Shown piece after piece: positions 42,817 to 51,875 of a stretch of 64,000 bases of DNA. The stretch is from Alkalibacillus silvisoli. GTDB taxonomy: Bacteria; Bacillota; Bacilli; Bacillales; Alkalibacillaceae. Position numbers and translations under genes: made by a program. Each line of letters begins with the position of its first letter. The first letter of the stretch is position 1. The notes under the pieces are model-generated. The model made no database searches. It saw only the letters and a list, made by a program, of their open reading frames with translations, and had not been told where the DNA came from. The DNA is taken from positions 32,424-96,423 of the forward strand of contig NZ_BAAACZ010000002.1 of assembly GCF_039521975.1 (NCBI RefSeq). The letters are read 5' to 3'.

Positions 42817-43368
42817 TCAAGCTTCTAATTCACCTATTTCCTCTTGTTCATGCTCATGCATGTAGAATGTAAATGCATCTTTATAAACTGCGAATAAATC
42901 ATATTGTTTGTTCCCTTGGTTTAATTGCTCATAAACATTCGGATAGGTTTCATTAGCTTTTATTGCATATGATAATTTGTTCATTGCTTTTAGTGAACGG
43001 CTGTTAATTTTATTGACCTTTAAGAACACAACGTCAATATCTTGTTCCATGAATAACTCCCAAAGGAATAATTCTTTGGCATATTGATTATAACCTTGGC
43101 CGAAGTAAGGCTTTCCTAACCATGTTGCTAAAAAGCCTTTATTTTCTTCAATATCATATAGGGTGATCGCACCGACTGGATTTTCCATCTCATCTAAAAT
43201 CGTTCTTGAAATGAGATCGCCATTTTCTTCTTGTTGATTCATCATATTAATGAAGAAGTAGTAAGACTCAGCTGAATCCGCCTTCTCGCGAACATATGGC
43301 TTTACTGCTTCATCATTTAATAATGGGAATAAAACAGGTACATCCTGTAATTCTCTCTTTTTAAGCAT
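42817..43368 (-). CDS. GNAT-family N-acetyltransferase, RimJ/RimL-like
   Basis: 183 residues. The acetyl-CoA-binding stretch reads LGKPYFGQGYNQYAKELFLWELF, followed by VFLKVNKINSRSLKAMNKLSY, the typical N..S..A..K segment of Acetyltransf_3. Target unknown (protein N-termini, amino sugars or antibiotics possible). RBS GGAGGGT. Preceded by a structured leader able to pair with that ribosome site, and 100 bases further by a tRNA-shaped RNA. Confidence 0.8.
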   Translation of the reverse strand: MLKKRELQDVPVLFPLLNDEAVKPYVREKADSAESYYFFINMMNQQEENGDLISRTILDEMENPVGAITLYDIEENKGFLATWLGKPYFGQGYNQYAKELFLWELFMEQDIDVVFLKVNKINSRSLKAMNKLSYAIKANETYPNVYEQLNQGNKQYDLFAVYKDAFTFYMHEHEQEEIGELEA

Positions 43369-43392
43369 AATAAAAACCCTCCTTTGGCATAA

Positions 43393-43443
43393 GTGAGGGT
43401 GACGCTTACTGAAAGACGCAGGCGACGGGTGCGTTTCACCCTC
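43393..43443 (-). promoter_or_regulatory. Structured 5' leader of the GNAT gene, possible translational switch
   Basis: Minus strand: GAGGGTGA (5' arm) and TCACCCTC (3' arm) form a perfect 8-bp stem extended by ACGC/GCGT; the 3' arm is also complementary to the ribosome site GGAGGGT 20 bases on, so the two pairings exclude each other. Confidence 0.45.
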
Positions 43444-43465
43444 GAATTTTTATCAATTGCACATC

Positions 43466-43580
43466 AAAAAAATTATTGCATACAATGCACATAACAAAAA
43501 TCCGGGGTGGGAATCGAACCCACTAGAACCACTTATCTATAAGCGGTGGCGCACCATTTGCCTTCCCTTGAATTTGACTA
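43466..43580 (-). ncRNA. tRNA-shaped small RNA candidate (or decayed tRNA gene)
   Basis: Minus strand. Read 5' to 3' from about 43571: a D-arm-like GGC-AAATGGTGC-GCC with the G18G19-like pair; CCGCT-TATAGATA-AGTGG, an anticodon-arm-like stem with an 8-base loop; five variable bases; and a T-arm GTGGG-TTCGATT-CCCAC with consensus T-loop. The acceptor arms (TCAAGGG, CCCGGAT) pair poorly and there is no CCA. A promoter (TTTTCA, 17 bases, TAGAAT at 43586-43614) lies upstream and a small hairpin TGCAT/ATGCA with T7 downstream, so it can be a discrete transcript. Confidence 0.45.
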
Positions 43581-43585
43581 AATGA

Positions 43586-43614
43586 ATTCTACAACATTCT
43601 ATCCGATTTGAAAA
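43586..43614 (-). promoter_or_regulatory. Promoter candidate of the tRNA-shaped RNA
   Basis: -35 TTTTCA and -10 TAGAAT with a 17-base spacer on the minus strand; predicted start about 43579, eight bases before the tRNA-like body. Confidence 0.4.
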
Positions 43615-43675
43615 TAGTTTTTTTAAACTTTTTATTTCCAAATTATAAATACGTAATTTTCTTACAAAAACGGGA

Positions 43676-44578
43676 TTAATAATATAAGTTATTTAAAGCA
43701 TCATCTAAATCTGGGTGCTTAAACGTATAACCAGAATCTATAGCAACTTTAGGATATACATATTGCCCTTCAAGCAATAATAGACTCATTTCACCTAAGA
43801 CTGTCTTGATTAAAAAGGCAGGAGCGGGTAACCAATTTGGACGTTTCAATGTTTTAGCTAAAGTAGTGCCAAATTCTTTGTTTCGTTTAGGGTTTGGTGC
43901 TGTTATATTAACAACATCTTCTATATTGTTGTTGATGATCCAATCCATCATCTTAACAACATCGTCTATATGAATCCATGATATCCATTGTTCACCATGG
44001 CCGAGCTTTCCACCTGCAAACATTTGATAGGGTAAGGTCATCTTAGGTAATGCTCCAGCTTTTCGGGCTAATATGAGTCCAAGTCGAGCCTTAATGGTTC
44101 TTATTCCTAACTGTTTTGCTTCATCAGCTTCTTGTTCCCATATATTACATACTTCTGCTAGAAAGTCATAGCCAGAATTAACCGTATTCTCAGTGAACAT
44201 CTCGGTGGTTGAAGTACCATAAAAACCAATTGCAGAAGCATTAATATAAGTGTGAGGCTTGTGGTTTAATGCACCCATTATTCGAATGAATTCACGTGTT
44301 GTAGTGATTCTACTTTGTAATATGCGACTTTTCCTTTCAGTGTTCCAACGTCCACTATTTAACGATTCACCAGCTAGATTAATAAACACATCAGCATTTC
44401 CGATCTCAAGCTCCGGTTGGCTACCAGCACTTAACCATTTAACGTAATTGACGTTTGGTTCTTCATGATATTGATGAGGGTTTCTTGTTAAAATCGTAAT
44501 CTCATCATCTTTTGAAGTGAAATAATCGACTAAATGACGTCCGATGAATCCTGTACCACCAGCAATGACAATTTTCAA
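43676..44578 (-). CDS. yfhF: TIGR01777-family NAD-dependent epimerase, YfhF
   Basis: 300 residues. Rossmann GGTGFIGRHL at the N-terminus, NLAGESLNSGRW, an active-site-like SAIGFYG (Ser/Tyr) and the C-terminal DUF1731-type domain (LPAPAFLIKTVLGEMSLLLLEGQYVYPK). Same position beside recX as in B. subtilis. Substrate unknown. Divergent from recX with 65 bases between starts. Confidence 0.9.
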   Translation of the reverse strand: MKIVIAGGTGFIGRHLVDYFTSKDDEITILTRNPHQYHEEPNVNYVKWLSAGSQPELEIGNADVFINLAGESLNSGRWNTERKSRILQSRITTTREFIRIMGALNHKPHTYINASAIGFYGTSTTEMFTENTVNSGYDFLAEVCNIWEQEADEAKQLGIRTIKARLGLILARKAGALPKMTLPYQMFAGGKLGHGEQWISWIHIDDVVKMMDWIINNNIEDVVNITAPNPKRNKEFGTTLAKTLKRPNWLPAPAFLIKTVLGEMSLLLLEGQYVYPKVAIDSGYTFKHPDLDDALNNLYY

Positions 44579-44643
44579 ACAGGTGTACCTCCTTCTTTAA
44601 TATGTACTATAATAGAATTATGACACTGATAGGAGTGTAATTA

Positions 44644-45465
44644 ATGGTGAAAATTTGCAAAATATCTAAGCAAAAAAAGAATCAACAACGTTATAACATT
44701 TTTATAGACAATCAAGGTAAAGAAGAGTTTGCATTTGGTATTCATGAAGATTTATTGATCAGGTTTGAGTTACGTAAAGGACTTGAGCTAACAGATGATC
44801 AATTCACTAATATTCAAAAACAAGATGCCATGTATAGATACTATACCCTTACTTTAAACTATTTAAGCTATCGAATGCGAGCGGAATCAGAAATTATTGA
44901 ATATTTACTAAAGAAAGAAGCGACAGAACAAGAGATTGCTTATGTAATTGAGCGTTTGCAAGGTGAAAAGTTAATAGATGATGGTGCATTTGCAGAAGCC
45001 TACGTAAGGACAAAAATGAACACATCATCAAATGGACCAAATAAAATAAAGCAAGAATTGTACCAAAAGAAGCTATCTGAGGAAGAAATTGAAAACGGAC
45101 TTGCCCATTATACGAAAGAACAAGAAGTGGACAAGTTAGTGAAATTAATTGAGAAGAAGCTTAATTCGAGTCGTAAAAAGTCCTTTCAAGATCAGTTAAA
45201 TAGTTTAAAGCAATCTTTACTACAAAAGGGGTTTACGCATGATGCAATTGAAATAGCGTTTCAGTCTATTGACACAGGAGTTGATGAGGAAGAAGAAATG
45301 AACGCCTTACGATATCAAGGTGAAAAGGCTTGGCGTAAGTATGAACGAAAGCATCAGGGTATAAAGTTGCAACAAAAAGTAAAAGCTGCCCTTTATCAAA
45401 AAAGATTTTCAGGTGAATTAATTCAACAATTCATTGATGAAAAAAGCATGGAAGAAGTTGACTAA
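44644..45465 (+). CDS. recX: Regulatory protein RecX
   Basis: 273 residues, the long Bacillus form. Three-helix RecX repeats are visible: YLSYRMRAESEIIEYLLKKEATEQEIAYVIERL, then FAEAYVRTKMNTSSNGPNKIKQELYQKKLSEEEI, and a C-terminal pair. It modulates RecA filament growth. ATG at 44644 with AGGAGTG upstream. yfhF is divergent. Confidence 0.93.
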   Translation: MVKICKISKQKKNQQRYNIFIDNQGKEEFAFGIHEDLLIRFELRKGLELTDDQFTNIQKQDAMYRYYTLTLNYLSYRMRAESEIIEYLLKKEATEQEIAYVIERLQGEKLIDDGAFAEAYVRTKMNTSSNGPNKIKQELYQKKLSEEEIENGLAHYTKEQEVDKLVKLIEKKLNSSRKKSFQDQLNSLKQSLLQKGFTHDAIEIAFQSIDTGVDEEEEMNALRYQGEKAWRKYERKHQGIKLQQKVKAALYQKRFSGELIQQFIDEKSMEEVD

Positions 45466-45492
45466 TTAACCTTCCATGCCCTTTAAACCAAT

Positions 45493-46152
45493 TTATTTTT
45501 CAACGTGAATTTCATGACGGCCATCATCTTTTTCAATAATTTGCTTTGCATAATCTTGAGGTGACGGTAGGATAGATGGGTCTTTCACATAATCGCTTTC
45601 ATCCCAAAATGGTGTGTTCATACCTCCCATATAAACGGCTGTAATAGCGATCTTCTCTTCAGCTAACTCTTTTTGAAGACTTTCAGTAAAGCCGCGCTGT
45701 GCAAATTTACTAGCGCAATAAGCTGATTCTTGTACTTTTCCTTGTAAACCAGCAGTAGAAATAATATTTAAAATACGTCCGTTTGCTTTTAAAACATGAG
45801 ATAATAAATGTTTAGTCACATAAATCAAGCCATTAACATTAACGTTGACCATTGCATCAATTTCGTGTTTTTCTAATTGTTCTAATGGATTAAAATAACC
45901 AATTCCGGCATTATTGATTAAAACATCGATTTGATCAAGTTTACTTGCTAATTGGTGAACAGAATCCCAATTTGTAATATCACATAATATGGTTTTGGCA
46001 TCTCCATTTTGTTGTTGAATCTGTTGTTGAGTGTTCAATAACTTACTTTCATTTCGCCCGATTAAATAAATGAAGTAACCTTGCTTAGCATACTCTAAAG
46101 CTAATGCTTGTCCAAGACCTGAGCCTCCACCAGTGATTAGTGCTGTTTTCAT
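45493..46152 (-). CDS. Short-chain dehydrogenase/reductase
   Basis: 219 residues. NAD(P)-binding GGGSGLG (TGxxxGxG), NNAGIG, catalytic Ser in IISTAG, and YCASK (Tyr-x3-Lys). Classical SDR; the Arg after strand two (GRNESK) favours NADPH. Substrate unknown. Lies between recX and yfhH, divergent from yfhH. Confidence 0.88.
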   Translation of the reverse strand: MKTALITGGGSGLGQALALEYAKQGYFIYLIGRNESKLLNTQQQIQQQNGDAKTILCDITNWDSVHQLASKLDQIDVLINNAGIGYFNPLEQLEKHEIDAMVNVNVNGLIYVTKHLLSHVLKANGRILNIISTAGLQGKVQESAYCASKFAQRGFTESLQKELAEEKIAITAVYMGGMNTPFWDESDYVKDPSILPSPQDYAKQIIEKDDGRHEIHVEK

Positions 46153-46240
46153 GCTGAAACCTCCAAACTATATGATAAGTATTTTTATTATGGCTTGAAT
46201 TTGGTACGATGTAAAATGAAATATGAAAGGAGAATATGAC

Positions 46241-46573
46241 ATGCAACGTCGATATAGTCAATATACTGTAGAGCAACTCCAACAAGAAGTGGCACAATTA
46301 ACTGAAAAAGCCCAAAAAGCTGAACAAATGGGTATGGTGAATGAGTATGCTGTTCATCAACGTAAAATTATTATGGCTAAATCATATATGATGAATCCTA
46401 AAGATTTCAAGCACTCTCAAGTTTATGAGATTGAAGGATCACCAACAGAGGTGTTTGAAATTGATTATATGAATGGAATATTTGCTTGGGGTAAGCGCAA
46501 ATCAAAACAAGGTGAAGTTATTAATGATGAAGAAGCTTTGCCGATCGCGTTACTAACAAATCAAATCGAATAA
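46241..46573 (+). CDS. yfhH: YfhH family protein (DUF1811)
   Basis: 110 residues from the ATG at 46241, after GAAAGGAG; an in-frame ATG at 46223 precedes that site. N-terminal coiled coil (YTVEQLQQEVAQLTEKAQKAEQMG), then a small beta domain (FAWGKRKSKQGEVINDEEALPIALL). Matches B. subtilis YfhH in length and position; function unknown. Confidence 0.85.
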   Translation: MQRRYSQYTVEQLQQEVAQLTEKAQKAEQMGMVNEYAVHQRKIIMAKSYMMNPKDFKHSQVYEIEGSPTEVFEIDYMNGIFAWGKRKSKQGEVINDEEALPIALLTNQIE

Positions 46574-46575
46574 AA

Positions 46576-46614
46576 ATAAAAGCTGATCATCTTTTTAAAC
46601 GTTGATCAGCTTTT
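46576..46614. terminator. Bidirectional terminator
   Basis: AAAAGCTGATCA and TGATCAGCTTTT form a perfect stem; serves yfhH and the convergent yfhP. Confidence 0.9.
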
Positions 46615-46644
46615 ATATGATAAGTCATGTCGTATAGTTTTTGT

Positions 46645-47622
46645 TCATGATAGTGGTTCTAATTTCTTTTGTAGCTTTTCTTCTGAATAAACCCAACCAG
46701 TGTATGAAGTAAGGGTATTATAAAACTTATCGAGTGTAACAACTGCAACAAAGGGATAATGCCCTTTATAGCGATACCTTAAATCGATAAACCGGATCTC
46801 TACATAATCATCAAATCGGTCTATTTCATAACGAAAAATAGGTGAGAAATTGATAAAAGACTTCACGTTTTCATCATGGAACGCTGCATTCATTTCAGCA
46901 GTTTCGGGCAGTTTATTATTTTCAAATGTGTCTTTAATGTCGATATGCCCATCTGTACTATAGGCTACATAATAATAATAGGGTGTTTCAATGACAACAC
47001 GCCATGAATTATGGCGAATTGTAGGTTGTGTAATGATTTTTACAGCGTCAGGGAAGTGCTTTTGTAAAATATCGGTTATTTCTTTTTTGTCAAAGAATCG
47101 TTTAATATAGTATAGGAAGACAACAAAGAAAACGATTAAATAAGTCACACCGGGCTCTGCTCCTAAAAGCCAAGCAATAGCCCCCGCAACGAAAAGACCG
47201 AATATATAAGGGTCAAATGTATTAATCCACCCGAGAGCAATCCATTTATCAAGGAAAGGTTTTAACGCTTGTGTTCCATAAGCATTAAAAATATCAACTA
47301 TTACGTGTAGAACCACTGATAACAACACCCACCCCCATAAGTTGAGCCATGGTATTTCAATATAGAAAGCGTAAATAGCAAATGTTACTAAAAGGCTCCA
47401 TAGTAATACGGCTACTGGGGAATGAGAGGAGCCGCGGTGGTGTCTTATATACGTTGCATTATTTTTAAATTTAAAAAATGTATCAAAATCTGGAGCGTGT
47501 GAGCCAACGATCGCCCCGATTAATACAGCTTGAAACAGTTGTGGGTCTTGCTGTACGGCGGGGTCTAATGTTGCTATCCCACCAATTGCAACACCCATTG
47601 ATATATGGGTAGCAGTATCCAA
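46645..47622 (-). CDS. yfhP: YfhP-like membrane-bound metal-dependent hydrolase
   Basis: 325 residues. N-terminal THISMGVAIGG and SHAPDFDTF, then HHRGSSHSP, the His/Asp metal ligands of the YdjM/DUF457 family; four or five helices to about residue 180, then a soluble C-terminal domain with many beta strands. Length and position next to mutY match B. subtilis YfhP. Biochemical role unknown. Confidence 0.88.
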   Translation of the reverse strand: MDTATHISMGVAIGGIATLDPAVQQDPQLFQAVLIGAIVGSHAPDFDTFFKFKNNATYIRHHRGSSHSPVAVLLWSLLVTFAIYAFYIEIPWLNLWGWVLLSVVLHVIVDIFNAYGTQALKPFLDKWIALGWINTFDPYIFGLFVAGAIAWLLGAEPGVTYLIVFFVVFLYYIKRFFDKKEITDILQKHFPDAVKIITQPTIRHNSWRVVIETPYYYYVAYSTDGHIDIKDTFENNKLPETAEMNAAFHDENVKSFINFSPIFRYEIDRFDDYVEIRFIDLRYRYKGHYPFVAVVTLDKFYNTLTSYTGWVYSEEKLQKKLEPLS

Positions 47623-47661
47623 TGGTTTACACCCCCTTACAGTAAAGATAGGTGAGAATTA

Positions 47662-48750
47662 ATGTCTAACTCTATGTTTATTTCTATACCCGTTTTGTTT
47701 AATCGTGAAGCGTTTCAAAACGATTTGATTTATTGGTATAACGAGCGAAAACGCGATTTACCGTGGCGAGAAAACCAAGACCCATATCGAATTTGGGTCT
47801 CAGAAATCATGCTTCAGCAAACCCAAGTCGATACAGTCATTCCTTATTTTGAACAGTTTATGAATCGTTATCCTACAGTTTATGATTTAGCTGAAGCTAA
47901 TCAACAAGAAGTTTTAAAGTCTTGGGAAGGATTAGGGTATTATTCTAGAGCTCGTAATCTACATGAAGCGGTTAGAGAAGTCGTTGAATCCTATGATGGC
48001 AAAGTACCAGGTGATAAAAAAGAACTAAAAAAATTAAAAGGAATTGGCTCTTACACACAAGGTGCGATATTGAGTATCGCATTCGACCAACCAGAACCAG
48101 CAGTTGATGGAAATGTGATGCGCGTCATGTCTCGTGTTTTACAAATTGAAGAAGATATTGCCAAACCTAAAACGAAAAAATTATTTGAAGATGTTGTCGC
48201 AAATGTGATGTCAGAGGAAGATCCTTCTTCATTTAATCAAGGATTAATGGAATTAGGGGCTTTAATATGTAAGCCTAAAAACCCACAGTGTCAAATTTGT
48301 CCTGTCCAAAAGCATTGTGCGGCTTTTGGACAAGGGATTCAAGCAGAATTACCTATTAAAACCAAAGCTAAAAAACAGAAAAAGGAAGCTTATTTTGCTT
48401 TAGTCATGATCGACCCAGCTGGGCATTATTTTATTCAAAAGCGCCCTGAAGAAGGTTTGTTAGCGAATTTATGGGAATTCCCGCTATTTTCACAAGCTGA
48501 ATTTGACCAATATGCTCTTCTCAATTGGTTCGAATTTGAATACAATGTAAAGCTTAATGTGAAGTCTAATAATGGACAAGTTAAGCACATTTTTTCCCAC
48601 GTTATTTGGGAAATTGATATTGTTGTAGCTGAACTGACCAGTGGCGAAATTCCGAATATTAAAGGGCACTGGATTAATCAAGAGGATTTAAAGACATATC
48701 CCTTTCCAAATGTTCAAAAGAAATTGATGAAACAGCTTTTAATTAATTAG
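47662..48750 (+). CDS. mutY: A/G-specific adenine DNA glycosylase MutY
   Basis: 362 residues. Catalytic region WVSEIMLQQTQVDTVIPYFEQF, HhH LKGIGSYTQGAILSIAFDQPEPAVDGNV with the catalytic Asp, [4Fe-4S] cluster Cys spacing C-x6-C-x2-C-x5-C in CKPKNPQCQICPVQKHC, and a C-terminal NUDIX-like domain for 8-oxoG recognition. Removes A opposite 8-oxoG. Divergent from yfhP. Confidence 0.95.
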   Translation: MSNSMFISIPVLFNREAFQNDLIYWYNERKRDLPWRENQDPYRIWVSEIMLQQTQVDTVIPYFEQFMNRYPTVYDLAEANQQEVLKSWEGLGYYSRARNLHEAVREVVESYDGKVPGDKKELKKLKGIGSYTQGAILSIAFDQPEPAVDGNVMRVMSRVLQIEEDIAKPKTKKLFEDVVANVMSEEDPSSFNQGLMELGALICKPKNPQCQICPVQKHCAAFGQGIQAELPIKTKAKKQKKEAYFALVMIDPAGHYFIQKRPEEGLLANLWEFPLFSQAEFDQYALLNWFEFEYNVKLNVKSNNGQVKHIFSHVIWEIDIVVAELTSGEIPNIKGHWINQEDLKTYPFPNVQKKLMKQLLIN

Positions 48751-48825
48751 ATATTTTTGGAATGAACATTTTTGGATAACACCTGTGCATTTTGGTTAGA
48801 TTAATCAATGCGGAGGTGATATCAG

Positions 48826-49050
48826 ATGGCTAAAAAGAACCAACGTCAACAGCAGCAACAAAACCAAGCTGCTCAAACTAACGCACAAGAAGTTAAGCGT
48901 CAAAACCAACAATCACAGCAAGGTCAGTATCAACAAGAGTTTGCTGAAGAGACTAACCCACAAGAAGTTAAACGTCAAAACCAACAGTCTCAACAGCGTA
49001 AACAACAGCCTAACCAACAACAACAGCAACAACAGAAAAACCAGCGCTAA
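48826..49050 (+). CDS. sspE: Gamma-type small acid-soluble spore protein
   Basis: 74 residues, rich in Gln and Asn, lacking aromatic residues except one Tyr and one Phe. Two repeats contain NAQEVKRQNQQSQQ and NPQEVKRQNQQSQQ, separated by a segment with the FAEET germination-protease cleavage-type site. Amino acid reserve of the spore core. Position after mutY as in B. subtilis. Strong GGAGGTG ribosome site. Confidence 0.93.
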   Translation: MAKKNQRQQQQQNQAAQTNAQEVKRQNQQSQQGQYQQEFAEETNPQEVKRQNQQSQQRKQQPNQQQQQQQKNQR

Positions 49051-49081
49051 TAACTATAGAGAGTTATTAACGTAAACAATG

Positions 49082-49116
49082 AAGAAGCACTCCCGACTAG
49101 TAGGAGTGCTTCTTTT
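49082..49116 (+). terminator. Terminator of sspE
   Basis: AAGAAGCACTCC and GGAGTGCTTCTT pair, followed by TTC. The remaining 220 bases to ygaC hold nothing I can name. Confidence 0.9.
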
Positions 49117-49340
49117 CTCATTAGGTAGAAATACTATCTAATATACTAGGCCCTTGGGGTGATTAGTGAACGTCCATTTTGTTTAAGCTTTCTAAACTCT
49201 TTATGACCTGTTTGCTTCGATTCACCTACTATAAAGTAAACAGAGCCCAAATTGAGTTAATCGAATTAGTACTACTTATATGGTACAATGTCGTTATCAA
49301 TCACTAACGGAAAGACATTGGTTAGAAAGAAGGGTAGAAA

Positions 49341-49871
49341 ATGATTATTCCTAAAGACGGAGATCAAGTTGAAATTCAAAGTTATAAGCACAATGGAGCT
49401 CTGCACCGTGTTTGGGAAGAAACAACAGTCCTAAAAAGTCATTCAAACATACTTATCGGCGGTAATGATCATGTAAAAGTAATTGAAAGTGATGGAAGAA
49501 CTTGGCGAACACGAGAACCAGCCATTACTTATTTTACGAGCAATTATTGGTTTAATATAATTTCTATGTTACGTAATGATGGCGTGTATTATTACTGCAA
49601 TATTAGTTCACCTTTTATAGTCGATGATGAGGCTTTGAAGTATATTGACTATGACTTAGATATTAAGGTGTTTCCAGACGGTACTTATAAAATCTTAGAT
49701 GAAGATGAATTTGATGTGCACCGAAAACAAATGAATTACCCTGAAGTATTGCAAAAGATTTTGTATAAACAATTACGTACTTTAGAACAATGGGTTCAAC
49801 AAGGGAAAGGACCGTTTAATCCAGAGTTTCCAGAAAAGTGGTATGAACGTTATTTAACTTATTCTAAGTAA
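49341..49871 (+). CDS. ygaC: DUF402 nucleoside tri/diphosphatase family protein, YgaC
   Basis: 176 residues, the family length. Typical DUF402 wording: KDGDQVEIQSYKHNGALHRVWEET, YWFNIISMLRNDGVYYYCNISSPF, YIDYDLDIKVFPDG, and YPEVLQKILYKQLRTLEQWVQQGKGPF. Close relatives in staphylococci hydrolyse nucleoside di- and triphosphates with divalent metals. Between sspE and ygaD as in B. subtilis. Confidence 0.9.
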   Translation: MIIPKDGDQVEIQSYKHNGALHRVWEETTVLKSHSNILIGGNDHVKVIESDGRTWRTREPAITYFTSNYWFNIISMLRNDGVYYYCNISSPFIVDDEALKYIDYDLDIKVFPDGTYKILDEDEFDVHRKQMNYPEVLQKILYKQLRTLEQWVQQGKGPFNPEFPEKWYERYLTYSK

Positions 49872-49903
49872 AGCCTGTTGCTTTTTCAAGCAGGCTTAGT
49901 TTT
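49871..49903 (+). terminator. Terminator of ygaC
   Basis: AAGCCTGTTG and CAAGCAGGCTT pair with small mismatch, then TAGTTTTG. Confidence 0.75.
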
Positions 49904-49979
49904 GTTATGCATCAATTACTTAAAAACAGTGACGCCTTTATAATATATAGTACGTTTTAGAGAAGAAAGTAGGTGAAAT

Positions 49980-51749
49980 ATGTACAGCATTAAACGATAC
50001 CTTGCATTCGTTAAGCCATACAAATGGAAAATTGCTTTAACGATCATTATAGGATTATTGAAATTCGGTATTCCACTCATTATGCCGTTAATAACGATGT
50101 ATGTGATCGACGATATCATACTCAATGATGGATTAACTTCAAGTGAACAAATTGAAATGTTAATTTGGATTATGGGAATTGCGTTTTTCGTCTTCTTAAT
50201 ATTACGCCCGCCAATCGAATACTACCGACAATATTTAGCCCAATTTGTGAGTAGTAAAATTTTATATGACATTCGTAAGCAGTTATTTGATCATATTCAA
50301 AAGTTGAGCTTAAAGTATTATTCAAAAACTAAAACAGGTGAAATCATATCAAGAGTTATACATGATGTTGAGCAGACTAAGACATTTGTTGTTACGGGTT
50401 TAATGAATATATGGCTTGATATGGCAACAATTATAATTGCTGTTGCTATCATGTTAACGATTGATCCAATTTTAACGTTAATTGCAATCATCCTATTTCC
50501 TATTTATGGGTTTTCAGTTAAGTACTTTTATTCAAGGCTACGTCAGTTAACAAGGGATCGCTCCCAAGCCTTAGCAGAAGTGCAAGGTCATTTACATGAA
50601 CGAGTACAAGGGATGCCAGTAATTAGGGGCTTTGCATTAGAGGAACATGCACAAGGTGAGTTTGATCGAAAAAATGACAAATATTTAGACCGCGCACTTA
50701 GATTTACTAATTGGAATGCTAAATCATACGCGGTAACACACACTATTACAGATATCGCACCTTTATTAGTTTTAGCTTTTGGAGGATACTTTGTGATCGG
50801 AGGCGCGGTTACTATTGGTGCGATGATGGCATTTGTCCAATATATGGAGCGCGTTTATAATCCGTTACGACGTTTAGTCAACAGCTTGACTCAGTTGACT
50901 CAAGCACATGCTTCGATGGATCGTGTTTTTGAATTTATGGATGAAAAATATGATATTGTTGATCATCCTAATGCCCAAAAGCTTGAACGTGTTCATGGGG
51001 ATGTATCATTTGAAAATGTGTCATTTAAGTATGATGATGATGAAGAATTAGTATTAAAGAACGTGAATTTAACAATTCCAAAAGGTGAAACTGTAGCGCT
51101 TGTTGGAATGAGTGGAGGAGGTAAATCCACTTTAGTCAGTTTAATTCCACGCTTTTATGATATTGCAAGTGGTGCTGTGAAAATTGATGGTGCGGATGTC
51201 CGTGATCTAAAAGCGCGCTCAATCCGTGATCAAATTGGAATGGTATTACAAGACAATATATTATTTAGTGATTCTGTAGCGATGAATATTCGCATGGGGA
51301 ATCCAAATGCAACGAATGAAGCGGTTGTTGCTGCAGCTAAAGCTGCTAATGCACATGATTTTATCATGGAATTCCCTAATGGTTATGAAACGTTAGTAGG
51401 TGAAAGAGGCGTTAAACTTTCTGGAGGACAGAAGCAGCGAATTGCTATTGCGCGTGTATTCTTAAAGAATCCTCCGTTATTAATCCTTGATGAAGCAACA
51501 TCAGCCTTAGATTTAGAAAGTGAGCAATTAATTCAAGAAGCAATGCAGAAGTTAGCTTATAATCGTACTACATTTATTGTTGCACATCGACTATCAACGA
51601 TTACGCATGCTGATCGTATTGTTTTAATTAACAATGGTGAGATTAGAGAAGAAGGAACGCATGAAGAATTGATGCGTGAACGAGGATTATATTATGACTT
51701 ATTCCAAGTTCAAGAGTTAGACCAAGACAATTCAATATCTAAGCTATAG
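49980..51749 (+). CDS. ygaD: ABC transporter, fused permease-ATPase, YgaD
   Basis: 589 residues. Six-helix ABC-exporter membrane domain (1-320), then ATPase with Walker A GMSGGGKST, signature LSGGQKQR, Walker B LLILDEATSALD, and H-loop VAHRLST. Half-transporter that works as a homodimer; lipid or drug export likely. Note Gly in place of the usual Ser/Cys in the P-loop's GGGKST. Gene order ygaC-ygaD conserved. Confidence 0.92.
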   Translation: MYSIKRYLAFVKPYKWKIALTIIIGLLKFGIPLIMPLITMYVIDDIILNDGLTSSEQIEMLIWIMGIAFFVFLILRPPIEYYRQYLAQFVSSKILYDIRKQLFDHIQKLSLKYYSKTKTGEIISRVIHDVEQTKTFVVTGLMNIWLDMATIIIAVAIMLTIDPILTLIAIILFPIYGFSVKYFYSRLRQLTRDRSQALAEVQGHLHERVQGMPVIRGFALEEHAQGEFDRKNDKYLDRALRFTNWNAKSYAVTHTITDIAPLLVLAFGGYFVIGGAVTIGAMMAFVQYMERVYNPLRRLVNSLTQLTQAHASMDRVFEFMDEKYDIVDHPNAQKLERVHGDVSFENVSFKYDDDEELVLKNVNLTIPKGETVALVGMSGGGKSTLVSLIPRFYDIASGAVKIDGADVRDLKARSIRDQIGMVLQDNILFSDSVAMNIRMGNPNATNEAVVAAAKAANAHDFIMEFPNGYETLVGERGVKLSGGQKQRIAIARVFLKNPPLLILDEATSALDLESEQLIQEAMQKLAYNRTTFIVAHRLSTITHADRIVLINNGEIREEGTHEELMRERGLYYDLFQVQELDQDNSISKL

Positions 51750-51762
51750 TTTAATTACAGAT

Positions 51763-51805
51763 AATCCGAACGCGTTCATTATAAATGAATGTGTTCGGAT
51801 TTTTG
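51763..51805. terminator. CCGAACG-type terminator repeat
   Basis: AATCCGAACGCGTTCATT pairs with AATGAATGTGTTCGGATT (one G-U), followed by T run. Confidence 0.8.
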
Positions 51806-51831
51806 CATTTCGATATCACTTCATGAACAAA

Positions 51832-51875
51832 GTTCGAGCGCCGATAAAAGCTTGCTGAGCTCTGATAAAAATTAG
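51832..51875. repeat. Two degenerate GAGCGCTGATAAA units
   Basis: GAGCGCCGATAAAA and GAGCTCTGATAAAA, 21 bases apart, placed after the terminator and CGATATCACTTCAT as at 12888. The rest up to 52106 is AT-rich, with no gene; a TAAAAT at 52055 may be a -10 of the MoxR operon. Confidence 0.6.

Noticed and set aside
43393..43443. Functional T-box leader for the GNAT gene
   Set aside because: The tRNA-binding UGGN is changed to UGAA, no stem I elements are seen, and the gene is not an amino acid gene; noted only as resemblance.
49117..49340. Gene or RNA between sspE and ygaC
   Set aside because: No reading frame or stable structure beyond the sspE terminator could be supported.
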